Below, one piece after another: positions 1 through 11,710 of a stretch of DNA of 64,000 bases. Below the pieces are notes generated by a model. The model worked only from the letters and a program-made list of their open reading frames with translations. It was not told where the DNA came from and made no database searches. The stretch's first letter is position 1; every line of letters begins with the position of its first letter. The DNA is taken from NCBI GenBank assembly GCA_001466705.2, contig LATX02000112.1, positions 186,001 through 250,000 of the forward strand. Direction: 5' to 3'. The position numbers and the translations under genes were made by a program. This stretch comes from Moniliophthora roreri (taxonomy: Eukaryota; Basidiomycota; Agaricomycetes; Agaricales; Marasmiaceae).

Positions 1-251
1 GACAGAATAAGAGAGCTCACTTGACTCTCAAATATTATCGTGTGCTAACAGGTAGTGGTACGTGGTGGCCGATGAGAGGAATCTAGATATGTGTAAGCTT
101 GAGTGACGGTTCAGAATGAAGCTGAGAAGAAGTGCTCACATTTTCAATGAGTTCCGAGTCGTGATGCCGCTAGTTCGAGATTAGAGCTTCCGTGAAGGAT
201 ATGCTCTATGTATTCTTGACCAATGATTCGCATTCGATTGTTCGAAGCCGT
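1..251. other. 3' flank of the NACHT gene
   Basis: Window edge; no coding recognised beyond the NACHT stop at 252-254. Confidence 0.35.
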
Positions 252-2769
252 TCAATGAGAGGAAACGTCCGAAAGCTGTATTCCGGGGGAAATGACTGCG
301 GTATCGAGCAGTAAGGAGACGCGTCAAGTTGAGTGGTAGTATTAAATTTACCTGAAGCCATTTCAAAACTCCGTCTCGATCCATTCCAGACGATACGTAA
401 GAAAAGCGGGAGGAGTGGCCCCAGAAATTCTGGACAGGGGCCGCAGATATCCAAGAGTGTGGAAAGACAATATGTCGGATTACCCATCACAGGGGAACGA
501 GTAAGGCAGCGCGTACGAGGGTCGTGACGCCACTCTCTGTCATTGTACATCCCAACACAAGCTGCATTCCTCATGGCAACTGAAATCTGAACATGATACA
601 CATCGTCGAAAGTCGTTTTGGAGCATGGCAGAGATAAGCGGTACGAAGCATCCTTTGCTCGCGTGCAAACACAATCGTTTCCGATGGAGGTTACTTGAAA
701 GTGCTTGGGCTGCACGGCTTTCTTCATTGTCTCCTCAAAGTTTCGCAGCGGAGAGACGTCATACTCCCATGCGAGGAACAAGGGACTACGAATGAGGAGC
801 CACCCCAAAGCAGTGGCCGAAGCATCTAAGATTTGAAATAGCGCTGCATCGGGAACGTGTGGTCGTGACACTTTGACATGGAACCCTCGTCTATAATCAG
901 AGAAGCGTTGTATTACGTCGAGCCATGCTTCAGGATCCGCCTACTGAGTGTTGCTGAGATTAGCTTGACATCTCGAGACGCAGAATCGCAGTCAGCGTAC
1001 TTGTAAGCGTTGTAATAGGGTCTCGGCTTGCAAAAAGAATATAGGTATTTCAACGCGCCACAGGTCATGGTGCCAGATGTTTCCCAAGGCACTGTTGGAT
1101 TGTGTAAATAGTCCGTTATATATAAGCCGACCGTCTTTGCGAGTTTGGCGTTCCGAACAGCGTTCAAAACCTCATCGTTAAGGTTGCTTGCTGAACACTG
1201 GGATCCCCAAGTCTCCCATGCTGTTCTATAAATGTCGTAGCTATGTTTATCGTAAGTCAATGGTCACACTCAGAACGGGCGGGAACGTACTGCGCTACGG
1301 ATGATGTCTTTTCATCTTCCTGGGAAACTTCAAAGTAGTGGTCGATAGCATGGAGGTACCAACACGCAAGAGAGCTATGTTGAGTCCGATCATCCCCCAC
1401 AAAAAAGTAACCAGATCGCGTCGGATCACGGAGAAAATCATCGAATGATGCATGGAAATTACGAATATCGTCATTGGGGCCACTGATATCGAGGATCGAG
1501 TGCATTCCACGCAAGGTCGAAATGACTTCTCCCTCCTTCAATATCAGCAACGCCTCAATACATTGTGGTGTGGGATGTAACCGGTTCAACGAATAGGGAA
1601 TAGCTGAAAGTGCCCGAATAACTTCTCGAACTTTCGAACGCAGAGGGTTGGTCGAGAGGATCTGAAGGTAAAGTACATCGGGATCATGAAAGGGTGACCC
1701 TAATCCCAAATCCGAATATGGCCCCGGGCAGAGAATTATCTTAAGCTGCTCGCATGGATCGGAATAGTCGCTGTCTATAAATTTGATAACAGTAGCAGCA
1801 TAGATGAATTGGCCGGATGCCTTCTGCACGAGCTCGTCGATGATACCGGGAGCAGGCCATAGAACTGGGAAGTGTATGTGGTGGTTCCGGGGATTGTTGC
1901 GGATTTGCCTGAACTTGGCAACCAGAAATACTTGGATATCGCGACTTGGGTTGAATGTGCCGTCCAGAACGACGCGACGGAGATATGGGCGAAAGTGATC
2001 AGTGTTGAACACTTCCCGAATGGAAGGCTCAGGTCTGCTGCACACAAGGAAACGCAGTGGTATCTCCAGTGGTAGAGCTGCCACCAAAATGGACAGAATG
2101 CGCTGTTGCACGTGGCTGCCGTCGCATTCGTCGAGACCATCGATGATGATTACTCGGTGAGGGAGATTCCTTTGCAGGTACCGGGGACAGGGCTCAAGGA
2201 TCAATTCTCTGAACTGGTCTTCAAGCCCTGCTTGTAAAAGGCCAGGATGGTCTCTGATAGCTTCTCCTATTGGCTTCCGCAGTCCCGGTATGAAACGTAC
2301 GAGCCCATATGCGATTGAAATGAAAATGTATTTTGGGTTGTTTCGGTTGGGATCGGCTCGCGAAAAGAAGAAACTGGATACTAGAATATTTTCCTTTTGG
2401 CAAGATTCGGCGATCGTCTGTGAAATCGCGGATTTGCCTGCCCCAGCTGGACCATAAAGCCAGAATATACGATCTGAGTGCGAGGCTCCGCGAGTCCAGT
2501 CTAGGAGCAAACCCAAAATCTTTTCGCGAGTGTCTGGGTGGCATTGGGGCGCAGGATAACGCATTTCAGAGTCATGACTTGCACCCACGTCTTTCAACTC
2601 TTGTCCAATGACTTGAAGGGCTGCATCGAAACGAAAAAGTCAAATTTTAACCGAAAAGAGTTAAAGGCAACGCACGATCTACCACATAGTTATTGATCTG
2701 ATCCCCACTAATAGTAGTGAACTGCCCGTTGTTTATATTGAAATGCGAGGCGTTGTTGAACATCGACAT
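252..2769 (-). CDS. NACHT-domain P-loop NTPase (NLR-like STAND protein)
   Basis: Probably a signal-transducing STAND NTPase of the kind fungi use in non-self recognition and regulated cell death; the exact role is unknown. Hand model: exons 2769-2676, 2620-1291, 1240-1001, 890-352 and 295-252, 748 aa. The N-terminus carries the short FNINNGQFTTISGDQ-type stretch typical of agaric NACHT proteins. The NACHT core has Walker A GPAGAGKS (about residue 88) and Walker B VIIIDGLDEC (about residue 188). The region after the NACHT domain has no repeats I can recognise (no WD40, ankyrin or TPR), so the sensor part is unassigned. The splice joining 1001 to 890 (110-nt intron) is the least certain; it was chosen because it restores frame. 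The other introns are 50-56 nt with good signals. Confidence 0.85.
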
Positions 2770-3014
2770 AATGAACCTTTTAGGACCTCAATGCGTAGAG
2801 CACGACGACAGGGTGTAAAGGGAGGGGGACACGTTGTATCGTTACATGATTTGAGTCATGTACTGTAAAGTCGAGGATATCGGACGCGCGATTTATGAAC
2901 CCCTCCGCTATCAACAATACGTTTCCTACATATCTTCCACGAATACATGATGTATACAACCTTCACCTCGAAAAATTATTCACACATTTCCGTCCATTCC
3001 ACCCTATGGATCGA

Positions 3015-4341
3015 TCATTTCAAAAGGTTTAAGAATTCCTCGTCTTCGTCTCCTTCATGTAGCCTCACAATCGGAACCTTGACATTCCTGCCCTCCTTGG
3101 TCTCGTACAGATATTTCTGTGCATACTGTGGAGCGAGCCTTCTTTCGATCAACGAAGAACCATTCCCCAACCAGACGTATATCGCTGTCGGTGAATTGTC
3201 CAAAATGTATGCATCCGCCGAAGAGAGCTCGTGCGGGAGAGCTTCGCGTTCAAAGGTCACTTGCCCGCTGGCGTCGGATAGACGTATCAACACGGTTTCG
3301 TTGCCTTCGTCTTCCGTGGGTTGCAGACTTGGCATCTCAGACTCGGAACCAAATTCTGCGAGGAACACGCCCGCTCCAGGACCTTCATCTGAGATTACGT
3401 CGTAAGCACCTCACTAGGGCTTCAACAAAAGAGTGACACCCACCATACACAGTCACATCACATTGGCCTTGCCTAGCCTCCACCAGGCTCTGCACAAACT
3501 CTGCTGCTTTAAACTTCTCTTTACCCACACTATCTTTCGTGTTGAGCTGTAGAACCTTGCTTCCCTTGTCGAGTACGTAGACGTCTCCCTTAACCAAGCT
3601 CGATGCTTCTGCAGCAACCTCACGAATGACAGTCGAGCCAGTCTTCGGAGAACTAATGCGATAAAGCCTGAATAGCTCCAATGGTGGTGGATCAGTGACG
3701 TGGTGAAATCCTGATGCAACTCCACCTCTTAGGGATTGAAATTTTGGGAAGTAGGATAGGAAGCGAGACGATTCTGAACCTTGTACCTCACGGTACTGGA
3801 TGGGTTTGCCGTGTAGATCTAGCGGCCATATGAGCGGAAAAGTTGACATGAGACGAGGGGTCAACTCACGGTCATCCAGTTCCACCGTTTTATAAGCAGC
3901 TGTTCCCGCCTCATCTTGTGTAGTGTCCTCCCCAAGCCAAAAGTGCAGATCGTATGCCAATGCTTCGGATTCCGGGGTCTTCCTATAAGTCTTCAAGGGA
4001 ATTAAGTTTGCTTTAACCGACAATAGGTCATAGCAGTAGATTAGGCTCACATGAAGGACGATGTACGAGTCACCGTCATAGAACGAGCCCTTGCGTTCCT
4101 TCGGCCAAGGTACGACATGAAATTCCTCAATCCGCCAGATTTGAAGACCAGGTTCTTTCCCAGCGTCTTCCCAAGCGGTCTCAGTATCCCCTGCATGCTC
4201 TCGAACGCGTTTTTCAAGCTAACTTCATGAAGTCAGTGAAAGTATCAAACGAGGTATTTAACCCACGCGTACATCTGATCCAAGGAGAGCAATATTAGAA
4301 TCCTTTATGTCATATCGGTTGGGCTTCGTGAGATGGGCCAT
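3015..4341 (-). CDS. gelsolin-repeat actin-binding protein (severin/fragmin type)
   Basis: Predicted calcium-regulated actin filament severing or capping protein in the cytoplasm. Exons 4341-4273, 4218-4051, 3990-3444 and 3388-3015 give 385 aa, about the size of three-domain severin/fragmin rather than six-domain gelsolin. Family hallmarks are the GDSYIVLHTY segment across intron 2, then FWLGEDTTQDEAGTAAYK, the REVQG...F..YF segment and GGVASGFHHV. The C-terminal domain has a YVWLGNGSS motif, and no villin headpiece follows. Intron placement is supported by the family alignment: the joins rebuild LHTYRKTPESE and VYDEGPGAGVFL. The gene is head-to-head with the anoctamin gene across about 0.8 kb and 245 bp upstream of the start of the NACHT gene on the same strand. 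Confidence 0.88.
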
Positions 4342-5150
4342 AGTGGTCGAGTGTCAAGTAAGTTATCAAATTCAAGTGTAACTAGAGATAAGATAACCAC
4401 GTGCGAGCCTTTTTGGGAACACGACCTCTACAGCTTTTTGGATTTGCATCTTGCACCTCTCCCCATGTCTGATTTTGCGCCTGTTGAAGTTGCAAATCCA
4501 CTCAGAAAGTGCTATGTGCCTGCTTCATTAACGTCGAAACTGCGGGGTCTCATAGGGATCCTTCGACCACCACCAATGCTTTGCGCGGCCCCTATCTCCG
4601 CTAGATCGCGTGGTTTTTACCGGTTTGCAATGGCTGAAGCTCACCATCAACCTAGCATGCAAAAGAATCTGGCGTCTGTATAGATAGTCTCCGCAGTGCC
4701 GGCCGTCGTCAGTGCTGTGAAGCGTGCGTTTGGAGTAGCGACAGCGTACTTCGGATTCACTGGTTTGTGGTTCGACGAACTTAAATGGAGGAGCTAAACG
4801 TTTGAAAGACACGGGGCAAAGGTGAATTGTTTGGAGCACTCGCAGCATCCAGAGCAATATTCCGGGGAGCATGGCGGGCTTTACAAGCTTTGTTCCGGAG
4901 CTCTGGATGATCACTATTCAGCGGTGAGTCATAGCATCCACTGAATTTCTCTCTTCATTTACAAGCCTAATCGCCTTTTAGGACTAGAGTACGTCGGCAG
5001 TTCATCGTTCTATTCTTGCTGTCTCCAAGTTTAGCACGCGCGTCAAATTAACCCCGGCGTGGTTCGAGTTCTCCGCCCGGCTTGTACCCGCCCATCTCCG
5101 CAGCAGCCCCTTCGTGATGCAATCTTGGCTTTCAGCTGCACCTTTCCACC
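4342..5150. other. divergent intergenic region (shared promoter)
   Basis: About 0.8 kb between two divergently transcribed genes, expected to hold both promoters. It contains open frames on both strands, but they have no recognisable protein signature and do not read as exons of either neighbour. I see no repeat or RNA gene. Confidence 0.5.
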
Positions 5151-7658
5151 ATGAATCTTACAAGCTTGTACACCAAGTTCTCTTCTCTCTATTCTGAGCG
5201 TGGTGGGCAAATGATGCCCATCCATGTCGACCTCGTGATTTCCTTCCGAACCACTCCAGTGCGAACGGAATCAGGGGATATCTGGAAAGCAGCTGAACAG
5301 TATAGGTGTCTTATTCGGACACTCATCAACGCTGGATTCAGGGCAGTGGGACGACGTGGTGAAACGTTGGGTCATATTCTAATTTTTGTGTCGTGCCCAG
5401 ACAAGTTGCTGGGGAGATTGCGGAAAGCCGAACGGTATGTATCCATGTCATCGAAACGTATTAGAATATATCTCATATTTACGAAGAGATACAGATTTTC
5501 TTCATGGACTGCCAGTCAAGCCACTCTCGACTTCCCAAGCTAATACTCAGCCTATCGCTCCGGCGGCACGTTTACGTCTAATCTATGAATTCATCACTTC
5601 CTGTTCGCCTGGGCTAGGAATCTCACCAGAATCACAAGCATGGAATTGCGTCGACGCCATTTTTTGTCTTCATGATAGAGAGTTCAATGACCGATGGATA
5701 TATGCTTGGACCCGAGGCGGGGTTGCATTGGGTTTCGGTAACGCCATCGGGTTAGACAGAGTCCGACAACAGGTTTGTAAATCTGCGCATGCTTGACGTC
5801 TGGGTCTGATTAATCACAAGCAGTTTGGCGAATCGATAGCCTTCTATTTCGGCTTCCTCAATACATATACTCGCTTTCTCGCTTTCCCTTCGCTCGTCGG
5901 TCTCGTGTTCTACCTCTATGATACATCATACTCTCCGGTCTACTCTGCGTTACTGGTGATATGGTCGATTACGTTCGTTGAGTGGTGGCGTGCAAAAGAG
6001 AAGCTGCTTTCTGTTCGCTTCGGAACGTTAGGATCTTTCAAAGTAGAAAAGAGAAGGATTGGAGTGGACGGCGTAGACCCGAGAAGCGGGAAGAAGAGGG
6101 ATAAGTCCGAATGGCGAAAGCGAGAGCTGAAGATGCTGGCCAGCGTACCAGCAATGGTACTATTCGCGGTCATTCTAGGCTTAGTGATGACAGCCATGTT
6201 CATCTGGGAGGCTTTCGTCACCGAGTTGTACACAGGACCTGGTCAAAAGCTTGCTGTACGTACGATCCTTATAAGTCTCGCTTGTTATCTCGCTAACATC
6301 GGTATCAGTCTTTTGCGCCCACGATCGTCTTCATCATCCTCGTGCCACGAATAGTGTCAATCTTTCATATATGTGCGACATGGTTCACAGATTGGGAAGG
6401 CCATATACATCAGTCGACACATGACGACTCCCTGACGTTGAAGACATTCATCTTCACTGCACTTACCTCGTACCTGGGACTAGCGCTCTGCGCTTTTGTC
6501 TACGTTCCATTTGGGGAAGGCATCATGCGGGTTGTGGCAAGAGTTCTCGACGACGGCGAAGGCGGTATTTGGTCGGACATAAGCATGGAGAATCGGTTGA
6601 ACCCTTCATTGCTCAAAGACCAGATGTTCGCATACACGGTGACAAACCAGATCGTCGATAACTTTGAAGAGATTGGTATGCCGTTCATCACACGAAGGTT
6701 CAACTCGCTTGTTTCACGTTACAAGTCCCCTCCTGTTGCACATGCCAATGGTGAATCCAATGGGGCTTGCCACGACAAGGCCTCAAGGCCTCCAGCAGTC
6801 AAGTCTTCGCCTATGAAGAAAGTCACATTTTCCGAAGCTCATCTCCACACTCACACACCTACATCCTCTGAGCAAAAGCTGATCTCGATGGCACTCCACG
6901 AGTTATCACTGCCTCCTTACGACATATTCCTTGACTATCGGGAGATGGTCATTCAGTTTGGGTACGTTGCGCTATGGTCAATAATCTGGCCCCTCGCACC
7001 ACTGATGGCGTTCATCAACAATATCTTGGAGATACGAAGTGACGCATTCAAGATCGCTACACACTCTAGACGCCCCGTACCTTGTAGAGTTGAGGGCATA
7101 GGTGCATGGCTCGATGTATTAGGATGGCTGGTTTGGCTGGGAAGTATCACCAACGCCGTCCTCGTCTGGCTGTTCTTTCCGAGAGACGCGGACGACTTCG
7201 CTACCGGCGGAACATGTGCTGCAAGTAGTCTCACCAAAGGACCAGCGAGGCTTTCGGCTTTCGAGAGAGTTCATAAGAAACTGTTCGAAGCGACGAGTCC
7301 TTCTGCGAGGTTGGATATCCCGTTGCTATGGAGGGAAAGCGCGAGAGCGACCGCGGATCTGCTGATGAAGGCGTTCTTGGTGGGCTTGGTGGCGAGTCAT
7401 ACGTATTCGTTCATGCGAGCAGTGATTCGACATATCGTCGAGCGAGTTGTTTGGTACGAGTCGAAAGAGAGAGAAGAGAAGGAGACGAAAGAGTGGGGTA
7501 TCAGAGAGGTCTTCTTGAAGGATCTTATAGGCAAGGACCGTCAAGGGGAAGATGAGTCGCACGACGTGGACGAGCAGGATATGCCAGATCTGGTCAAGGA
7601 CTTTTGGCTCTATGAAGAAGGAGGACGGGACATCAAACTGATCCTAGATGATGCGTAG
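5151..7658 (+). CDS. anoctamin/TMEM16 family membrane protein (Ist2-like)
   Basis: Multi-pass membrane protein of the anoctamin family. Fungal members act as lipid scramblases or, like yeast Ist2, tether cortical ER to the plasma membrane. Exons 5151-5434, 5487-5772, 5824-6255 and 6309-7658 (introns 52, 51, 53 nt) give 783 aa. Evidence: the N-terminal cytosolic domain leads into RVRQQFGESIAFYFGFLNTY, then the typical FVEWWRAKEKLLSVRFGT segment before a charged loop. Several hydrophobic spans follow, including FAPTIVFIILVPRIVS and the WSIIWPLAPLMAFINN stretch, with a conserved EIRSDAFK segment between late spans. The C-terminus is acidic and hydrophilic, without the very long basic tail of yeast Ist2. 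The start is the first ATG in frame; a start at 5211 or 5214 would drop about 20 residues. Whether it is a channel, scramblase or tether cannot be told from sequence. Confidence 0.87.
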
Positions 7659-8044
7659 TGTGCAGAACCGGACGACTTTCACTCAAGGAACTTCTTGTAT
7701 AGATGTCTTCGTTTATATATCGCTAGCATATACCTAGAGTAGACGTCAACATTAATCGATCACTAACGGAAAATTCTCTAGTGACACTGACACGATGACG
7801 CAGCTGGCTGGGAGAACGAAACAGATTCATTTGACAGTGTTTGGGGTTCCCAATACGAATTCCATTGGGTTGGAGGGTTCGGAAGCATGACGGTGCCTTG
7901 GAGGTGCAGAATAGTTATCCACTTATACTGCTATATATCTCTGATATTTCAAGAAGCAGTCTAGTCCTCAATCGTGACGCAGTGATATGCGTGCAGCTCG
8001 TGCTTGTGACTGTTCGCGTTTCTCTTCTCTTCCATCATTGCATC
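7659..8044. other. intergenic region
   Basis: 386 bp between the anoctamin stop and the next ATG on the same strand. It is AT-rich at its start (presumed 3' UTR) and contains a pyrimidine-rich stretch just before the next start (presumed promoter/5' UTR). An open frame runs through part of it into the next gene, but no conserved coding is visible. Confidence 0.4.
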
Positions 8045-9372
8045 ATGTCAAACGAACATGAGTCCCTCACAGCTCTCGTGGAGTTCCAGAAGCAGGTGAG
8101 CCTTCCGATCTCAATTCTGAGCAGCTCGATTGAACAAGAGTCACAGAGAATTGGGGCCCTTGAGAAAGAGTTACAGCAATTACGAGCTCTCAAGTCTACA
8201 GAACCAACTGACAGAAAAAAAGAGGATGGAGACATAAAGATGGAAGAGACAGCTATGGATGGACAGAACTCAAATGGGTTGGAAGCCTACTCGGATACTG
8301 AGCGCATGGTCCCGATGGTTGAATACATGCCAGACATCGTCGGTGAGCCAATATGGTATGGAGATGATGGAATTTATCGGTGTTCAGTCTGTATTTGGGA
8401 GATTGTGGAGAGGCGGTGTGAAGGGTGTAATAGAGATTATAGCGGTTGGGTACGTGTCAAGCTGTCTTCAGCTCTAGCTACGAGTTATTTTATTATTTAC
8501 CAGGTCTGCGAAGAGAATCCTGACAGCGAACTTCTCGAATGGAACGATGATGTCTACCACGACCGCCGCAGTGATGAAAACTATCGAGCTTCTGTACCGC
8601 GAGGCTCCACACCGCTTCTTGATCTTGACCCTGCTCGCCTCCGTCCAGATACCGTTGCATATGAATACGTGGACCGTATTGACGAGTACCGCAATCTCCT
8701 GGCCCGTGGAGCGACGCGGATGATGTGTGAGACATTTTACCTCACATATTCAGAGGACAGTGGTATCTGGCTTGAAATGAAGGACGATCTATTGGATGAG
8801 TGGGCTGGACCAATAATGCTGAACTCGGGTTCGGGTTTACTGTCTTGGAAAGTTTGCCTTGGACGAGAGATACGCCTAGACGGGGATGGGAGCGATCAAG
8901 ACGGGTCTCATTACATTGAAGAATTTCTGGAAGAAGCTTTACTCTTCGGAGGGCGCACCTCCGGTATCTTGGCGTGCGTACAATCGAGGAAATCCCAGGT
9001 CATTGGGTCACCCAACCATTCGCAGACGAAGCTGTCGAACCATATCACAATGACACTGGTATCAGGATGCTTGGTTTTGAGTACATTGGCTGGGAAGAAG
9101 ACTGGGCCGATATTAAAGAGGTTGCAAAGAATGACTATGATTCAGATAATCCTGGGGATGAAGATGAAGAGTGTCCTTTATCGGACGACCAAGATGGGAA
9201 AGCACAACTAGGCTGGGATGGCGAAGGCGGTTACGGCCCTGATGGCTCCCGGGGTGACGAGGAGAATAAGTCAGACTCGGATGAATTGATGGACGACGAA
9301 CCTGACAGCGAGGGAGACTCCTTCGACAGTGATTGGGACTCTCAGGACGAGGAACATGGGGATGAGGCGTGA
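8045..9372 (+). pseudogene. unrecognised acidic Cys-motif protein, copy 1, with a -1 frameshift
   Basis: I cannot name this family; it resembles uncharacterised agaric proteins that contain a short CxxC...CxxC block. Two in-phase introns are likely, 8096-8146 and 8450-8503, because the same splice positions recur in the two downstream copies. Before intron 2 comes a Cys block, CSVCIWEIVERRCEGC, a candidate zinc site. The second exon has the conserved stretch CETFYLTYSEDSGIWLEMK. The C-terminus is strongly acidic (many D/E/S). Near 8970 the frame breaks: the sequence reads LACVQSRK, while the paralog at 12.3 kb reads SLAWQTIKEAPGNW. Loss of one base there moves the conserved IEEIPGHW segment into the next frame, which is open to 9372. 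It is either a recent pseudogene or a sequencing error. Confidence 0.7.
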
Positions 9373-10128
9373 CTAGTGTCTACGAAGAGGCAAGATCGTA
9401 CATTGTGTGAGATCTTGTATATGGTACTCATGTTTGTCTAATCCTTGTTATTGATACTTAAGTATACCTCGTTATTATTCATTATGCGCAAGATTGACGC
9501 GACACGTAACTTGAATGTTGGAATAGGATTTCTTTCGGATTGCCTCTGTCCGTCATGCCAACTGAACATGAAATGCTCAGAGCCCTGTATGAGTCACAAA
9601 GAACCGTAGACTCTCAGAAGTGGGTACATGCTTTGATTTATTTGTGGGTTTCTACTCATTTCAAGTTGTCCTTGGATTTAGATAATTGCAACCCAAGCAC
9701 AGGAACTCCGGAGGCTATGAACAGCTCTACGGGTGTTTACAGAAGACCCAAAAAAACACAAGATGTAGATAGTGACGTGACAATGGCATAGTTAGCTGCT
9801 ATCAACATGCAGGAAATGAATGCTTCATCAGAAGATGAAGGAGAGGACAGCAGCAGCCCAAATTCGCCACGCGGAGAACCGGTCTGGTTTGAAAACAAAG
9901 AGATATATTGATGCTCAGTATGCGACTGGGAAATCGCAGAAAGAGCATGCGAAGGATGCGGTAGAAACTATATCGACTGGGTACGTGACTTGGGTCACCA
10001 GGCAGGGAGTGCTCAGTGTGGACACTTCTTAGTCAGCCATCAGGCCATTTCCTGCGCCCTGTCAGCACCCTAATAAGGCAACACAACCCGCCCTGACACT
10101 TTTCCGAGTGATTCTGAGCTCAACCCTA

Positions 10129-11377
10129 CAGTTGCAGCGAAAATTATTGCAATGCCATTTTTGGAAATAAATTCCCATCTGCATAGGAAATGCAGAACAC
10201 ATTGGAGAACACCTACTTAAATGCTCTCTTTTCTTCATTTTTTTACTGTTCCAAGTAGATAATGTCAAGATTCACTTTTTGGGCTCAAAAAATGTGAGAA
10301 AAGAGAGATTTTGTCAAGGGTGTTCAATGGACCTCTGTGAATAATCAGGGTAGGGGCTGTACTGGCAGCACCTGCTATCTTTCTATCAACAGACAGAGCA
10401 AGAAATGACATGTTTTGCCATGCATATGAGATAATCAGAACCTAGGTCCTAATGGATATGGATTCTACATTTTAATTGTGGCAGAGCAGTGCAAAGGTAA
10501 GTGAAAGCATGTGGGAATTCCTGGTCAAGTGCTTAGTAATTGAACAGAGGAAAGTGGAGCAAGAGTACATGGGAATTCCTAGTAGTGTGCTTAGTAAAGG
10601 AAAACAGGTGAAAGTATGTGGGAACTTTTCATTGCTTAGTAAAATGTAGTCCTGCACATCTGAGTTTAAATTTGGCTGAGAGGTCCTTATGATCAAAGGT
10701 TGACATGGGAACTCAAAACTCAAAAAAAAAACCATATAAGGAAGCTATCGGGTTCCAGTGATCAGGGACAAGTCCAAGTGCCCAAGTAATCCAAGTACGT
10801 TGACGACAAATAACTCACCTTTGACCTCTTGTGTGGCCTTTGCATGAAGCTCCAGCTGTTCTTAGTGTAAGCGAGAAGTAATGAGTAAGATTCCCCAAAC
10901 GAAAGGTGGCTCCAAGTATAGTAGAGCCAGCCATTATGCTTTTATTGAGCTGTTGAGGCCAGTTCTCATGAAAATCCTTGCCATTTGGCCCATTCGTGCA
11001 GTCTCAGGCCATTAAGAGTCCTCAAGAGTGACTGATGGATAGCTTGTCAATAATTTTGCTGCAAGAGCAAGGCAAGAGTGGCGAAAGCACTTATGATGAG
11101 ATATAGAATGCCGATTGCCTTTCTTATATGGTCTTTTTGAAAGTTCCCATGTCAACTGCAAAAGGGAATCTCGATCATAAGGACCTCTCAGCCAAATTTA
11201 AACTTAGATATGCAGGTCCTTCTACACATGCTTGCCATCGTCTTAGAAGGTCCAGTTACAGGTCTAAGTAAAATGAGGGATTTTGGAATAAGACCCACTA
11301 CTAAAGATAGCAGGAATTTTGGTGTGTGTGTGAACAGATTCCCATTTTTGGCATTGCAATAATTTTTGCTGCAACTG
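10129..11377. mobile_element. TA-flanked inverted-repeat element, non-autonomous (Tc1/mariner-like)
   Basis: Terminal inverted repeats of about 29 bp begin CAGTTGCAGC and differ at one position; the outer TA dinucleotides at 10127-10128 and 11378-11379 match the TA target duplication of Tc1/mariner elements. The element is 1,249 bp with no transposase-like frame. Inside is a second inverted pair (10651-10714 against 11142-11220, interrupted by about 20 nt in one arm) and three degenerate direct copies of a motif containing GTGGGAA near 10500, 10560 and 10610. The inner pair suggests a nested insertion or a compound fold-back. It lies inside intron 2 of the pseudogene at 9555. Confidence 0.65.
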
Positions 11378-11394
11378 TATGTTTTATAGATAAA

Positions 11395-11710
11395 AAAATG
11401 TTTCTATAATTAAATTTGAGTGTATAAAAAGCTAAACCTAGCCTCTAACCCTAAATCCTAACCATGGGGCATTTCCCCCCTGCACCCCCTCTTGAAATAT
11501 CCTCTAATCCCTAACTTTCTTATAGGGTGTTCCCCTTCTGCACCCCCCCCCTCCTCCAAACCCTTAACCTAAACCTCTAACAACACCTAACCCACTCTAA
11601 CCATCTCAACCTAGGTTCAAGCCCTAACCACTTAAGGGTAAGTCCTTTGCAAGTGAAGGAACTTACTCTTGAGCACACTACCTATCTCTAACTCCAAACC
11701 TGAACTCCTA
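11395..11710. repeat. degenerate telomere-like CTAACCC tract
   Basis: About 300 bp dominated by imperfect CTAACCC/CCTAAACC/CTAATCCC units and C-rich runs, i.e. the C-strand of a TTAGGG-type telomere repeat, interspersed with non-repeat bases. It is embedded between the TA-flanked element and the acceptor of the disrupted intron. It could be an interstitial telomere remnant or simply a C/A-rich simple repeat; the irregular spacing makes this uncertain. Confidence 0.45.

Noticed and set aside
4528..4914. 128-codon minus-strand open frame between the gelsolin and anoctamin genes
   Set aside because: No family signature and unlikely composition for a protein; it lies in the shared promoter.
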